The notes: generated by a model not told the origin, from the letters alone. A DNA stretch of 37,403 nucleotides from Nanobdellota archaeon (GCA_030648155.1 JAUSIK010000019.1:1-37403); one strand, 5' to 3'; counted from the stretch's first letter, positions 1 through 9,602 are shown. Numbers and translations: made by a program.

Positions 1-2
1 AT

Positions 3-374
3 GCTGATGCAGAACAGAACATCATTATAAATAATCAATCGTTCTATCTTGGAAAAGAATACAAAGAAGTTAATTATGATTATCCTTTATCTTATGGAGA
101 TTACGAAGTATCTGTTGAAAAAGGCGATGTATCTATATCAAGCGGTTTTTTAGTAGCCCCTAAAAAGGAAAACTGGTTTGATTTCCCTTATATAATTCAA
201 AAACAAATCTCAGATCCAGATTTTATTATTTTTGACAACACCCAAATAGAATTTACAGAAGAAGGATTTATTCTTTCTGAAAAACTTCCCTCAATGCAAG
301 AGCAGAAAATATCTTTAAGGGCAGATAAAAAATACCAACTAAAGTTAAGAACTGCGGAAGTTGAAATAGCATGA
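3..374 (+). CDS. Anchored extracellular protein, C-terminal part (5' end outside window)
   Basis: This open frame enters from the left edge and ends at TGA 372-374, so only the last 123 residues are visible. They are closely related to the C-terminus of the protein at 2382-3746. Both share a W-F-(D/E)-x-P-x-I-I-Q motif followed by a PDFI motif and a similar run of alternating hydrophobic strands, so the two are paralogues. By analogy with that complete copy, this should be a membrane-anchored, extracytoplasmic beta-rich protein. Its stop overlaps the ATG of the next gene (ATGA at 371-374), which suggests translational coupling with the GT-C membrane transferase. I do not recognise a named family, and the exact function is unknown. 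Confidence 0.75.
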   Translation, partial: ADAEQNIIINNQSFYLGKEYKEVNYDYPLSYGDYEVSVEKGDVSISSGFLVAPKKENWFDFPYIIQKQISDPDFIIFDNTQIEFTEEGFILSEKLPSMQEQKISLRADKKYQLKLRTAEVEIA

Positions 375-2377
375 AGCACCATTCCAAATATTTTATTAAG
401 CATTTAGCACACGGTTTTGCAATATTATTTGTAATTGTACTATTCCTTCATTTCAATAAAAGTATTCCAGGCTATTGGGGGGATAAAACAATATATTTCT
501 TCTATATTTCTTTAGTCTTTGGAACTATTTTTGCTGCATTTGAAATCTATGAAATTTCACAAGACGAAAGAGAAAATTCTTATTTTATTCAGGGAATTTC
601 TTATGCCTTTTTATTTTCCTTATTAGTAATTGTAGTTCATCAATTCCTCAACCTCGCAATTATCCAATCCTTCAAATTAGAATTGGTATCTCTCTCCATT
701 TCACTCGGGATCTTAACTTTTTATGCAAACCATGATTCTGTCTGGAAAAAGTTAGAAACGGAAAGAAATACCGAACAAGAAGTAGAAAATAGAAGAAAAG
801 ATCACTTCAATAAAGGTTATCCAGGAATAAGTAGAATTCCATTGTTAGGAAGTTTGGTGAGATGGTTCTATAAGGAAGGCTGGCTTTATTCAATTGGCCT
901 TTTACTCATTATCATTTTAGCTTTTGCCTTGAGAGTTTGGCAGGTTGGGAAGCTAGGATTACAAGTTGATGAACAGTTTGCTTATTCTGTAGGGCTAAAT
1001 CTAATAAATAAGTTTCAATTTCTAATATTTAACACAGACTTTTATTATAGAGGATGGCCGTATTCTATTTTAGTAGCCATAAGCTTTTTCTTTTTAGGCG
1101 TATCAGAGTTCTCTTTAAGATTACCAGGGGTAGTTTTAGGATCATTGACAATTATTCCACTTTATTCCATTATTAAAAAAGTTACTAATAAGAAGTGTGC
1201 AATTTTCGCCTCTTTATTGCTTGCGGTTTTTAGTTGGCATATTTATTATTCAAGGTGGGGGAGACACTATGTACTAGCTTCTTTCCTTTTAATTCTGTCT
1301 CTAAATTACACTTACTTATTTTTTAATTCCGAATTTAAAAGTTATAGATATAAGTCTATTTTATCTACTGCTCTTCTTGTCCTAACATTAAAAGAATTAT
1401 TAATAGTTCCAGTTATTTATTTGGTATTAATTGCAATCATTAAGAGATTTAGGATTAATCCATTAAAGGAACTATTTTTATTTTTGGGATATATTGTCCC
1501 TATATGTTTAACACTATTCATTCCTGAAAAAATTACAGGAGCCAGGGGAGGTAGCTCAGAAATAGTCATACCAGACGCTCTACTATTTCAGGTTATAAAA
1601 TGGGTGCAGTCATGGTTATCCTATTCGACATATAAATATTATTTTTTAGGTAAATTGTATAATTTAATGCCGATTCTAATTGTTCTAACTATACTATTTT
1701 GCTTAGCTTTAATATTGAGCTCCAGGAAAAATAAGGGTATCATAGTTTTAATTACCCCATTAGTAATTTTTATCTTAATGAACGTAATTGGCCGACATAA
1801 ACCTTGGAATATTCGTCAGATATCGTTCCTGATGCCTTTTTTTATAATAGTATTAATTTATTTTTTCGCTATAATGAAAAAAAATAAATATTCCTCCATA
1901 GTTATTTTATCCTCGATTTTAATAATCTCAATTAATCCATATTATATGGGGATGGTTTATTCAATTGATTACGGAACTCCTCTTAAGAACACTCTTTTTG
2001 AACTGACATCTGCTGAAAATTCCTATCCAGATTATAAAACTCCAGTAGAATATATAGTGTCTAATAAGGAAGATGGAGATATAATAATAAGAGACCCCTC
2101 TATCTCAGAGGCTTACTTATATGGTAATATGGCGTACTCATTTACCGACTTAAATGAGGATAGAAATATGGTCATGATAGAAGAATTGCTAAATACGAAT
2201 AAAAGAGTTTGGATATTAAATACAGTAATAAATGATGAACGATTTCATTATAAAACGCGTAACGGGAAAGTTAGACAATTTTTAGATAAAAATGAGGATA
2301 AAGTGGTCTATATAGGAAAGGATAAGATATCTAAAGTCTATTTATTTACGGATTTTAAAAATACAACAGAGGTTTAG
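371..2377 (+). CDS. GT-C fold membrane glycosyltransferase (PMT/ArnT-like)
   Basis: This 668-residue polytopic membrane protein has about four hydrophobic segments in residues 10-125, a basic hydrophilic linker, and then about nine more. After the first helix of the second block, an extracytoplasmic loop carries V-D-E-Q (residues 199-202), matching the acidic catalytic loop of GT-C enzymes that use polyprenyl-phosphate sugars. An RLPGVVLGSLTIIPLY stretch and SRWGRHY match the second and third conserved segments of the PMT_2 (ArnT/Pmt) family. A soluble C-terminal domain of about 110 residues follows the last helix. It probably transfers a sugar from a dolichyl carrier to a lipid or protein on the outer face of the membrane. 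It lies between two paralogous anchored proteins, which may be its substrates or partners. The donor and acceptor cannot be read from the sequence. Confidence 0.8.
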   Translation: MKHHSKYFIKHLAHGFAILFVIVLFLHFNKSIPGYWGDKTIYFFYISLVFGTIFAAFEIYEISQDERENSYFIQGISYAFLFSLLVIVVHQFLNLAIIQSFKLELVSLSISLGILTFYANHDSVWKKLETERNTEQEVENRRKDHFNKGYPGISRIPLLGSLVRWFYKEGWLYSIGLLLIIILAFALRVWQVGKLGLQVDEQFAYSVGLNLINKFQFLIFNTDFYYRGWPYSILVAISFFFLGVSEFSLRLPGVVLGSLTIIPLYSIIKKVTNKKCAIFASLLLAVFSWHIYYSRWGRHYVLASFLLILSLNYTYLFFNSEFKSYRYKSILSTALLVLTLKELLIVPVIYLVLIAIIKRFRINPLKELFLFLGYIVPICLTLFIPEKITGARGGSSEIVIPDALLFQVIKWVQSWLSYSTYKYYFLGKLYNLMPILIVLTILFCLALILSSRKNKGIIVLITPLVIFILMNVIGRHKPWNIRQISFLMPFFIIVLIYFFAIMKKNKYSSIVILSSILIISINPYYMGMVYSIDYGTPLKNTLFELTSAENSYPDYKTPVEYIVSNKEDGDIIIRDPSISEAYLYGNMAYSFTDLNEDRNMVMIEELLNTNKRVWILNTVINDERFHYKTRNGKVRQFLDKNEDKVVYIGKDKISKVYLFTDFKNTTEV

Positions 2378-2381
2378 AAAT

Positions 2382-3746
2382 ATGAAAATTTACAAAATTT
2401 CACTAGGAATATTCATCATATTAGTAATTTCTATATTCTTTTATTCATCATGGCAGATTTTTATCCCAAAAGGTACAGCTATTGGCTATTCTATTTTAAT
2501 AGGTTCAGATACAGATATCAATAAAGAGAATTCTTTTTATCTTGAGGAAAATTCTGCTTTAGGTCCTCGAGTAACTTATGGAAATAAAAAGTACAGGGAA
2601 ATAATAAATAATCAATCTTTCGATTTCGTGTTAAAGTCTGACAAAAAATTGAAAAACGCCACACAAGCTTATTTAGAAATAGAATTAATCAAAGTAGGAT
2701 CGGATTTATTTTTAAATGATAAATTAATATTTCCAGGGATAAGCAATTATAGATTGTTAAAAGAATTCAAGGATTCATATTTATACATAAGAAAAGATTT
2801 GAATTCAGTTAACGATTATGCCGAAGAGAATCCAATTAATTTTGTTATAAATCATTATTATGGATCTAAACTATATTCTTTTAGGTTTCTGGACAAAACT
2901 TACACAGTAGTAAATGATTATTTTCCAAAAAAGTTATCGATAAATAATACTTTCAGAGGAAATCTAAATCTAATTATTTATACTGAGGGAGAATTAGATA
3001 TCAAATTTAAAAAGAAAGATATAAATTCTTATTCGGGCGATGACCAGTATCTTCTAACTATTACCTCTTTAAATGGAACAGTAGTTTATAAAAAGACTTT
3101 AGAAGATGACGGAAATTACAAAAGCGATTCTAAATCATATATTAATCAGACTTTTAATATAACATTACCAAGCTTAAACGGCATTTATTATATAGATTTT
3201 AATAGTTTGGGAGACAATTTTTCTGATTCAACAATTGGAGACATAACGATGAATACCAACAAAGTTCTAATTGCTGGTAACTTCTTGCCTATAACCCCCA
3301 TATCCCTTTACATAAGAAATCACTTTGACTATAACATCTCTTTTTATTACTGGCATAAAGGTAAAGATCAAAAAATAGAAATCATTAACGACAATAATTC
3401 AGTTATTATAGATTTAAATGAAAGCTATAAAGGTTTAAAATATCCTTATACAGTTAAGCCTGAGGAGAACAATATATTAATTAGTAAAGGTTATTTATGG
3501 GTGTTTAACGATTTAAATTTTGCTCCATCAAAAGAAAGTTGGTTTGAAGTCCCAATTATAATTCAAGAAAAATTAGATAATCCTGACTTTATAGTAATTG
3601 ACAAAAACAAGTTAAAAGTGATAAAGGGAGGAGTAATAATTAAAACTCCAATAGACTTAGAAGCAAATAAAGATACTCATTTCACTTTTAGATCATCTAG
3701 AGAAAATATAATGGGAATAAGCAGGGTTAATCTTATCGTGACTTAA
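2382..3746 (+). CDS. Membrane-anchored extracellular protein, paralogue of the first gene
   Basis: This 454-residue protein has one N-terminal membrane segment (about residues 7-24) followed by a long polar, strand-rich region with many N-x-S/T sites, as expected for an exported glycoprotein. The last 120 residues repeat the C-terminal module of the gene at 3-374 (W-F-E-V-P-I-I-I-Q, then PDFI). It starts four bases after the stop of the GT-C gene, so it is probably cotranscribed. The order paralogue, GT-C enzyme, paralogue suggests tandem duplication of one unit. Its 3' end overlaps the convergent GT2 gene by 14 bases. No enzymatic motif is visible. It could be a structural surface protein or an accessory subunit of the transferase. 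Confidence 0.7.
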   Translation: MKIYKISLGIFIILVISIFFYSSWQIFIPKGTAIGYSILIGSDTDINKENSFYLEENSALGPRVTYGNKKYREIINNQSFDFVLKSDKKLKNATQAYLEIELIKVGSDLFLNDKLIFPGISNYRLLKEFKDSYLYIRKDLNSVNDYAEENPINFVINHYYGSKLYSFRFLDKTYTVVNDYFPKKLSINNTFRGNLNLIIYTEGELDIKFKKKDINSYSGDDQYLLTITSLNGTVVYKKTLEDDGNYKSDSKSYINQTFNITLPSLNGIYYIDFNSLGDNFSDSTIGDITMNTNKVLIAGNFLPITPISLYIRNHFDYNISFYYWHKGKDQKIEIINDNNSVIIDLNESYKGLKYPYTVKPEENNILISKGYLWVFNDLNFAPSKESWFEVPIIIQEKLDNPDFIVIDKNKLKVIKGGVIIKTPIDLEANKDTHFTFRSSRENIMGISRVNLIVT

Positions 3747-4710
3747 TTATTCTTCTTGCCTTTCTAAAAATATCAATACACCTTTTACCAAAAAAAGATA
3801 TGGTATAATAAACAAAAAGTTTGTTTACTTGCCCATAATATTTCCAATATTTTCTTATTATTTTTCTAGTCTTAATAAAGTCATTCATCTTAAAAGATGA
3901 ATAAATCTCATAAGACAAGATATCCTTACTAATAGAATGTTCTAAATCAAGAGATAATATTTCTTTCGGATTGAATTTCTTATAATTGTCTTTTTTATAT
4001 CTCAATCTTTGTTGATAAAATTCTCTTGCCTTACCCATAAATAATTGTTGCATTGCTGTCCTTTTCATAGTTATGGAATTAGTATGCTCTCTATATTCTA
4101 TAAGGGGATATTTTAAATTACAAATTTTCTCTCCGCTTGTTAAAATTCTTAATAGTAAATCATAATCTTGGGCATATCTAAATTTATTTCTGTAATATAA
4201 TCCTGTCTGATTTCTAAACATAAAAGTTGGATGATGTACACAATTTCTTATTGGGAGAGTTCTTTTGATATGGTCATAATCTTGAATGTGAGACCTTACC
4301 TCTAATCTTTTTCCGCTTTCATTTATTACAAACCAACCAGTTCCTATTAAAAATACATCAATATTATTGTTCAGATAATCATACTGAATTTTAAGACGAT
4401 TATTTAAAGCAATATCATCAGAGTCTAACCGAGCAATATAACGTCCCCTGGCCTTTTTCAATGCTTTATTTAGCGACTTTGTTAAACCAATATTCTTTTT
4501 ATTTTCTAACAAAACTATCCTTTTATCAAACTTCATATATTTTTTAATAATAGATAAAGAATTATCTTTTGAACAGTCATCAACAATTATGAACTCAAAA
4601 TCTTTTAAGGTCTGGTCTAGTACACTTTTTATAGATAAGCCTAAATATTCCTCATTATTATAAACAGACATTAATACTGACACCTTTGGTTCATATTTCA
4701 TATTAGTCAA
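3733..4710 (-). CDS. Family 2 glycosyltransferase
   Basis: This 325-residue cytoplasmic enzyme has a GT-A fold. The N-terminus has the usual VSVLMSVYNNEEYL nucleotide-binding strand, then IIVDDCSKDNS, and the metal-binding DSDD at residues 96-99 inside ARLDSDDIA. A conserved R-E-H-x-N-S segment near residue 207 is typical of EpsE-like and rhamnosyl- or galactosyltransferase-like GT2 enzymes. It should add a nucleotide-activated sugar to a growing lipid-linked glycan. It is the last gene of a minus-strand run. Its start overlaps the end of the upstream methyltransferase by 8 bases, indicating coupled translation, and its stop lies 14 bases inside the convergent gene. The sugar is unknown. Confidence 0.9.
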   Translation of the reverse strand: MTNMKYEPKVSVLMSVYNNEEYLGLSIKSVLDQTLKDFEFIIVDDCSKDNSLSIIKKYMKFDKRIVLLENKKNIGLTKSLNKALKKARGRYIARLDSDDIALNNRLKIQYDYLNNNIDVFLIGTGWFVINESGKRLEVRSHIQDYDHIKRTLPIRNCVHHPTFMFRNQTGLYYRNKFRYAQDYDLLLRILTSGEKICNLKYPLIEYREHTNSITMKRTAMQQLFMGKAREFYQQRLRYKKDNYKKFNPKEILSLDLEHSISKDILSYEIYSSFKMNDFIKTRKIIRKYWKYYGQVNKLFVYYTISFFGKRCIDIFRKARRIIKSR

Positions 4711-5401
4711 GTAAATTAATAAAATATTTGTTTAATATTCCTTGATGCTTTTTGAATATTGATTTATGAATCAAAAAGAATTCTTGATTATAAACTTTTA
4801 ATAAATTAATTTTATTAACTTTCTTCAATTTTTCTTCTTTAACAAAAACAAAGACATTCTGCTTATACCACCATTGTATATCTCTATCGTTTAGTATGAT
4901 AAATCTTAATGGATCAAGCATCAAGTAATTATGCCTCTGAAATAAACGTTTCCAATACTGAGGCCATTGTTCATTTAAATGATTCACTCCTCCTTGTTTA
5001 GGAATAGCGGCACTGAAAACTACTATATCTGATAAACTGGTTAAAGAATTAATAAAAATTTCTGCAGATCTTTTTGGTAAGTGTTCAGCAACCTCAAGGG
5101 ACAAAGCCAAATCAAATTTTCTATTTAATATAAAAGGCCTTGACAAATCTTTTGGGATAAAATATTTTGGATCAATCATTAATTTTTCTTTACTAATATA
5201 CTGGCCATCTATACCAACAATATCCTTTATTCCATTTTCTTCAAAAACTTTTAACCAAGTGCCAACACCACAACCTACATCTACTACACTTCTAGGATTC
5301 ACAAATTTCTTAATAATTGGGACAATTTTTTTTGCAGATAAATAAGAACCTCTAAACTGATTATTAAAGAAGTTCTCATCATAAAAGGATTTCTTTCCCA
5401 T
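4703..5401 (-). CDS. Class I SAM-dependent methyltransferase
   Basis: This 232-residue protein has a Rossmann methyltransferase core. DVGCGVG (41-47) is SAM motif I, GIDGQYI follows as motif II, and LALSLEVAEHLP supplies the later conserved segment. The block GGVNHLNEQWPQYW is characteristic of small methyltransferases found in glycan and nucleotide-sugar clusters. It probably methylates a sugar or glycan intermediate in the cytoplasm. It overlaps the GT2 gene downstream by 8 bases and follows a second, unrelated methyltransferase, so two methylation steps may belong to the same glycan pathway. The acceptor is not predictable from the sequence. Confidence 0.85.
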   Translation of the reverse strand: MGKKSFYDENFFNNQFRGSYLSAKKIVPIIKKFVNPRSVVDVGCGVGTWLKVFEENGIKDIVGIDGQYISKEKLMIDPKYFIPKDLSRPFILNRKFDLALSLEVAEHLPKRSAEIFINSLTSLSDIVVFSAAIPKQGGVNHLNEQWPQYWKRLFQRHNYLMLDPLRFIILNDRDIQWWYKQNVFVFVKEEKLKKVNKINLLKVYNQEFFLIHKSIFKKHQGILNKYFINLLD

Positions 5402-5447
5402 GAATAATTTTTGAGATGTTTGTTTATAAATATAATTGTAATAAAAC

Positions 5448-6032
5448 TCACTTTCTAGCTATTACGATAAAGCCTAGAGGATTTTTAGCATTATTTCTAT
5501 AATCAAAAAGAGATATTAAATTATTAAAAATCTTTAATAGTCTAAAAACTTTATAACCGGTTATTATCTCCCACGCAGCCATAAACAAGTTACCATGAGT
5601 TATTATTTCAACACTTTTAAAATTTTGAAATAGAGATCTCAATCCATATTCAGTAAATCTATAATAATCAAAGGGAACATCATGGTAAGGGTATATAAAA
5701 CGAGTAGTAGCTATAACGACTCCATCTTTTTTACATATTCTATGTACTTGGTTTACAGCCTTTTGTGGATTATATAAATGTTCAAGAACCTCAGTCATAA
5801 TTATATAATTAAATTTATTGCTTTTTAGTTTAGTTTTATGTAGGTCTTCAACATAATCCACATTCCCGTGATCATTATTAATGTCCAAAATAGAGTAATC
5901 TTTATATTTAAAATAGTTTTTATACGGGCTTTTTTTTGCCCCTATATCCAAGACCGCATATTTGCCCGATGCTTTCTCTTTCAAAACTGGGATTAACTTT
6001 TTATCTAAAGTTATTCTGGATAAAGTCTTCAT
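5448..6032 (-). CDS. Small SAM-dependent methyltransferase (Methyltransf_11 type)
   Basis: The protein has 194 residues with VLDIGAKKSPY (about 28-38) as motif I, SILDINND as the acidic end of strand 2, and IMTEVLEHLYNP as the strand 4 signature that is typical of Methyltransf_11. A later DVPFDYYRFTEYGL block is common in surface polysaccharide methyltransferases. It is likely cytoplasmic and acts on a sugar or lipid-linked saccharide. It sits between the flippase gene and the second methyltransferase on the same strand, about 30 and 46 bases apart, consistent with one operon. The substrate is unknown. Confidence 0.82.
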   Translation of the reverse strand: MKTLSRITLDKKLIPVLKEKASGKYAVLDIGAKKSPYKNYFKYKDYSILDINNDHGNVDYVEDLHKTKLKSNKFNYIIMTEVLEHLYNPQKAVNQVHRICKKDGVVIATTRFIYPYHDVPFDYYRFTEYGLRSLFQNFKSVEIITHGNLFMAAWEIITGYKVFRLLKIFNNLISLFDYRNNAKNPLGFIVIARK

Positions 6033-6061
6033 TTTATTAGTTGAATTTCTTTTAATTTTTT

Positions 6062-7321
6062 CTAAGACTCCTTATTAGCAGTATTTAATAAATCTTTATA
6101 TAAAAGAAGATAAGTAATAGTTTTAATCAAAAAAGAGGAGATTAACGAGGCATAAATTACTCCTAAAAATCCAATATTGCTTATTAAAATATAGCCCATG
6201 ATTAGATTAATAAGTCCAAATGGAATGGTAAGCAATGCATATTTTGCCTTGCCAGAGGCCACTATAAAGGCCTGTGACAAAACTGCAGAAATTATAACTA
6301 GGGGAAGACTCCAAATCATTATTTTAAACATAATTGTAAATTCTCTAGTTAAATAGTTTGGGAAGTAATGGCTTATAATAACGGGTAATAAAATATAAAG
6401 TGATAATGAGCAAATTATAGATAATAGCATCGAGATAAAAAATAATCTCCTAAACTTCTCCTTTATAACTTTAAATTTATACAGCGCAGCGTATTTAGTT
6501 ATATTAGGAGAAATAATTTGTCCTAAAATTGTAAATGGAACAGATATAAAGACAAATACTCTACTGATAAAAGAATAATATGCGACTTCATTTATATAAT
6601 CAAAATAACCTAAAAGTAAAATGTCAATTCTAGTGTACAGTATATACCCAACAGAAGCGATACCTAAAATAAAAGAATAGTTAAATATATCCTTAATTAC
6701 TTTTTTATCAAATTTAATATTATAAGACTTGTAACCCAGAGCCAATATAATAAAAAGAACAAAATAAAAAAGATTTTGAGATATTAATGCGCCAATAAGA
6801 CCATAATGTCTAATTAAAATATACACAAATGAGATAGAAATTAATCCTGCAATTAAAGAAATTATAGACAACTGTCTAAACCTCTTTAATCCTCTATAAA
6901 TTCCGTCATATAAAGAGGTTATAGGGGCAAGGAATAATAGGGGCAATGTATAAATTACGTACAGGTATTTTTCCTTTAAGAAAAATTCACCAAATAAAAA
7001 AACAAATATACTTACTAAAAATGTTAGAATAAATATGACTAAAAAAGAATTAAACAAAACAGATTTCAATTTATCTTTATCAGTTACATTATATTGGGCA
7101 ACGTATTTACTAGTTGCTGCAGATATTCCAAAATCTCCAAAGATTATTAAGAAGAATATAACTGCTAAAACATAATTGTAGATTCCAAATTCATATGGGG
7201 AAAGAAGTTTAGCGCATAGTATAAAAATAAGAAAGGTTATACCTTGCTTTCCAAATATCTGTAAACTTCTCCAAAAAAAATTGTGGATAGTTTCTTTATG
7301 TTTAAAGTAAATCTTATTCAT
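6062..7321 (-). CDS. Polysaccharide/lipid-linked oligosaccharide flippase (MOP superfamily)
   Basis: This 419-residue integral membrane protein is hydrophobic throughout, with about 12-14 helices. The N-terminal region (FWRSLQIFGKQGITFLIFILCAKLLSP-type) matches the Wzx/RfbX start, and there are repeated LGQIISPNITKY and YGLIGALIS-like segments as in MOP family exporters. It should move lipid-linked oligosaccharides across the membrane to the GT-C type transferases outside. It follows a GT4 gene that overlaps its start by 8 bases. There is no ribosome site upstream, so coupling by the overlap is likely. Its position inside a glycosyltransferase operon supports the role. Confidence 0.88.
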   Translation of the reverse strand: MNKIYFKHKETIHNFFWRSLQIFGKQGITFLIFILCAKLLSPYEFGIYNYVLAVIFFLIIFGDFGISAATSKYVAQYNVTDKDKLKSVLFNSFLVIFILTFLVSIFVFLFGEFFLKEKYLYVIYTLPLLFLAPITSLYDGIYRGLKRFRQLSIISLIAGLISISFVYILIRHYGLIGALISQNLFYFVLFIILALGYKSYNIKFDKKVIKDIFNYSFILGIASVGYILYTRIDILLLGYFDYINEVAYYSFISRVFVFISVPFTILGQIISPNITKYAALYKFKVIKEKFRRLFFISMLLSIICSLSLYILLPVIISHYFPNYLTREFTIMFKIMIWSLPLVIISAVLSQAFIVASGKAKYALLTIPFGLINLIMGYILISNIGFLGVIYASLISSFLIKTITYLLLYKDLLNTANKES

Positions 7322-8411
7322 TTTTTAATAAAGAACCATATATGGCCTTATATTTAGGTATTTGTTTCTTATCGGTAAAGTTTTTTACATCCTGTAAATT
7401 ATTTTTGCCTATTTTTTCAATTTGTCCCATATTATTCTTTAAATAAATTAATATATTCTTCATTTTAATTATATCTCCAGGGTTAAAAAAATATCCATTT
7501 CTTTCCTCTTTAAAATATTCTCTTATAACAGGTAAATCGGAAGCTACAACTGTTAATCCTTTGCTCCAAGCCTCAAGAATAACCAGGCCAAAAGTTTCAC
7601 TATAGGAAGGAAATAGAAGAACGTTTGATAAATTGTAATATCTTTGTAATTCTTTATTATCCACTTGCCCATAATATTTTACATTTCTATATTTCGGTAT
7701 TTTATCAGATAGAATTCCTTCTCCAAAAATATGAAATTTTATACTAGTATTCTTTAATATATTAATTAATTTCAATACATCGCCAAACCCCTTATACCCA
7801 TCTAATCTTCCCACAATAATAATATTTAGACTTTTAATCGGTTTTCTATTTTTGAGTATTCCTGATGAATCTATAAAGTTATATATCACTTCTGATTTAT
7901 TCCTAAATAATTTTTTGAACAAAATATATTTTAATAGGGATTCTTTTTGAGAGTTTGTAACTAATATTAACTTATTTGTTAAAAACATGTGAAGATTTAT
8001 TAAAAGTATATATCTTAAAATTTCAAACTTTTTTTTTATACTAGCCCCTTTAAAATCTACATTGGAATGAAATGTAGATACAACTTGTTTGTTAAAAATT
8101 TTACACAATAATATAAAAACAAAATTATAGAAAGCAACAGGATTATCATGAATCAAATCTGAATTTTTTATTTTACTAATTAATTTCCTAATTTTAGTGA
8201 TTTGAAAATAAATGACTTCATTAAATTTATTAAAAGCATTTAAATTAAACTCTCTTTGCCCAATAGATGCACAATACTTATTTCTGAAAGTTACAGCCTC
8301 ACTATTTTTAAAATAGAACATTAGATTTTTAATATAGGTTGAAACTCCTGCTCCGGTATTCAAGGAATCATGCCCCACATATAATATTTTCAAATCTTTA
8401 TTATCCCCCAT
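7314..8411 (-). CDS. Family 4 glycosyltransferase
   Basis: This 365-residue GT-B enzyme begins LKILYVGHDSLNTGAG (the N-terminal glycine-rich acceptor loop). The C-terminal half carries IIVGRLDGYKGF and the E-x7-E motif ETFGLVILEAWSKG near residue 280, which binds the nucleotide sugar. It should be cytoplasmic and extend a glycan on a lipid carrier. A GGTGG ribosome site lies a few bases before the ATG at 8411. The start lies 11 bases inside the upstream GT4 gene and its end overlaps the flippase start by 8 bases, so the three genes are probably coupled. Confidence 0.88.
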   Translation of the reverse strand: MGDNKDLKILYVGHDSLNTGAGVSTYIKNLMFYFKNSEAVTFRNKYCASIGQREFNLNAFNKFNEVIYFQITKIRKLISKIKNSDLIHDNPVAFYNFVFILLCKIFNKQVVSTFHSNVDFKGASIKKKFEILRYILLINLHMFLTNKLILVTNSQKESLLKYILFKKLFRNKSEVIYNFIDSSGILKNRKPIKSLNIIIVGRLDGYKGFGDVLKLINILKNTSIKFHIFGEGILSDKIPKYRNVKYYGQVDNKELQRYYNLSNVLLFPSYSETFGLVILEAWSKGLTVVASDLPVIREYFKEERNGYFFNPGDIIKMKNILIYLKNNMGQIEKIGKNNLQDVKNFTDKKQIPKYKAIYGSLLKNE

Positions 8412-9501
8412 TCTTCACCACCCCCAAACTTTCCCTAGCTGAGTTAATCCAGCTGAAATTCTTAACATTCCTAAATCCAGATTTAACCAATTCTGCTCTC
8501 ATTTTCCCATTTTTTCTATCGAGCATTAAAATTGCCTGTGCAATTTCCTCTTCCTTATACGGATCCACAAACAACGCTCCCCCCTGGCCAGCCACTTCAG
8601 GCAATGAAGATGCATTTGACGCAATAATAGGGCATCCGCAAGCCTGTGCTTCCAGAATAGGAAGGCCAAAGCCTTCATATAATGAAGGATAAACATACAT
8701 TGATGCTAAATTATATAATAAAGGCAAGTCTTCATCAGGAACAAGTCCAAGAACCTTTATTCTAGGATTTTGCTTTATTAATGCCATTTCCTCTTCGTTA
8801 TTCCATAGTTTATTTCCAGTAATTACTAAATCCATTTTTGTTTTTTCCTGAACAGATTGAAATGCACTAATCAGTCTTTTTATATTTTTTCTAGGGGAAA
8901 TGCTCCCAGCATAAAATATAAACTCATTTTTTAAATTATATTTTTCTCTCAAACTATCAAGTTTTTTCTTATCTTTAATAACCCTAAACTTTTCATCAAC
9001 TCCCTCATGTACAGGAGTTATTTTATCCGCATTGATACCTAAAATGCGAATAATATCTTTTTTTGTATTTTCAGAAACGCTAATAATACGATCCGCTCTT
9101 TTACATGAGCTTTTAATCATAAATTTCATGTAAAGAGTATCAAAAAACTTATATGCATCGAATTCAGGCATATAATAAGCCAGGTCATGAATAGTTAAAA
9201 CCTTTTTAGCTTTAATAAAATAAGGAATTACATTTTTAGGGAATAAAATAACATCTAGATTATGTTTATTTAACTCTCTTGGCGCCGAGATAAAATCAGT
9301 AATTATCTTATTTTTGGATTTTAAAAGAATTTCATGTACATTTTCTTTTGTTTTGAAAATATTTTCGCTGGCATTATGGAATATATAGAGTTCATCATTT
9401 TTAGGTATTATTTCAATTAACGCCTTTGTAAGTTCATGAATATACACCTTAACCCCGCCTGATTTTTCAGTCAATCCTCTTGCATAAATACCTATTTTCA
9501 T
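8401..9501 (-). CDS. Family 4 glycosyltransferase, first gene of the operon
   Basis: This GT-B enzyme of 366 residues reads KIGIYARGLTEKSGGVKVY at the N-terminus, IFYAGSISPRKNIKRL at the start of the donor domain and YEGFGLPILEAQACGCP as the E-x7-E motif. The frame is open up to 9576, but I place the start at 9501. A good GGGAGG ribosome site lies 9 bases before it, and a TTTTTAAAAA box at about 9536-9545 is correctly placed for a short leader. Promoter, ribosome site and first 20 codons lie inside a 109-bp segment that is repeated at 11600-11708. Just upstream of that segment the sequence switches to the NYN module, so the native upstream region may have been displaced. Confidence 0.87.
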   Translation of the reverse strand: MKIGIYARGLTEKSGGVKVYIHELTKALIEIIPKNDELYIFHNASENIFKTKENVHEILLKSKNKIITDFISAPRELNKHNLDVILFPKNVIPYFIKAKKVLTIHDLAYYMPEFDAYKFFDTLYMKFMIKSSCKRADRIISVSENTKKDIIRILGINADKITPVHEGVDEKFRVIKDKKKLDSLREKYNLKNEFIFYAGSISPRKNIKRLISAFQSVQEKTKMDLVITGNKLWNNEEEMALIKQNPRIKVLGLVPDEDLPLLYNLASMYVYPSLYEGFGLPILEAQACGCPIIASNASSLPEVAGQGGALFVDPYKEEEIAQAILMLDRKNGKMRAELVKSGFRNVKNFSWINSARESLGVVKNGG

Positions 9502-9550
9502 TCTAACATTCCTCCCATCTACATGGTAAATTTGGTTTTTAAAAATGATT
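9442..9550. repeat. 109-bp direct repeat, copy 1
   Basis: This stretch matches 11600-11708 over 109 bp with two mismatches (9449 and 9522), and weaker similarity continues about 12 bp further right. It holds the promoter, ribosome site, start codon and first 20 codons of the GT4 gene. The two copies bracket the NYN gene and the HEPN-MNT pair in the same orientation. This suggests that the intervening 2 kb arrived by an event that duplicated the target, or by recombination at a shared sequence. Confidence 0.9.
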
Positions 9551-9555
9551 GTATT
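9540..9555. repeat. 16-bp direct repeat left of the NYN unit
   Basis: TAAAAATGATTGTATT occurs here and again, identically, at 10585-10600. The right copy begins on the base directly after the stop codon of the NYN gene. The segment between them (promoter, structured leader and NYN gene, 1029 bp) is therefore bracketed by a perfect direct repeat that resembles a target-site duplication. The first 11 bases recur at 11698-11708 inside the second 109-bp repeat. Confidence 0.7.
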
Positions 9556-9602
9556 GAAGATTAGAATTGATGCCACAAGGTTTAATCTATGCTATAGCAA
9601 GG

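Noticed and set aside
8339..8692. Plus-strand frame opposite the two GT4 genes
   Set aside because: It lies antisense to two well-supported glycosyltransferases and its translation has no family-like pattern.
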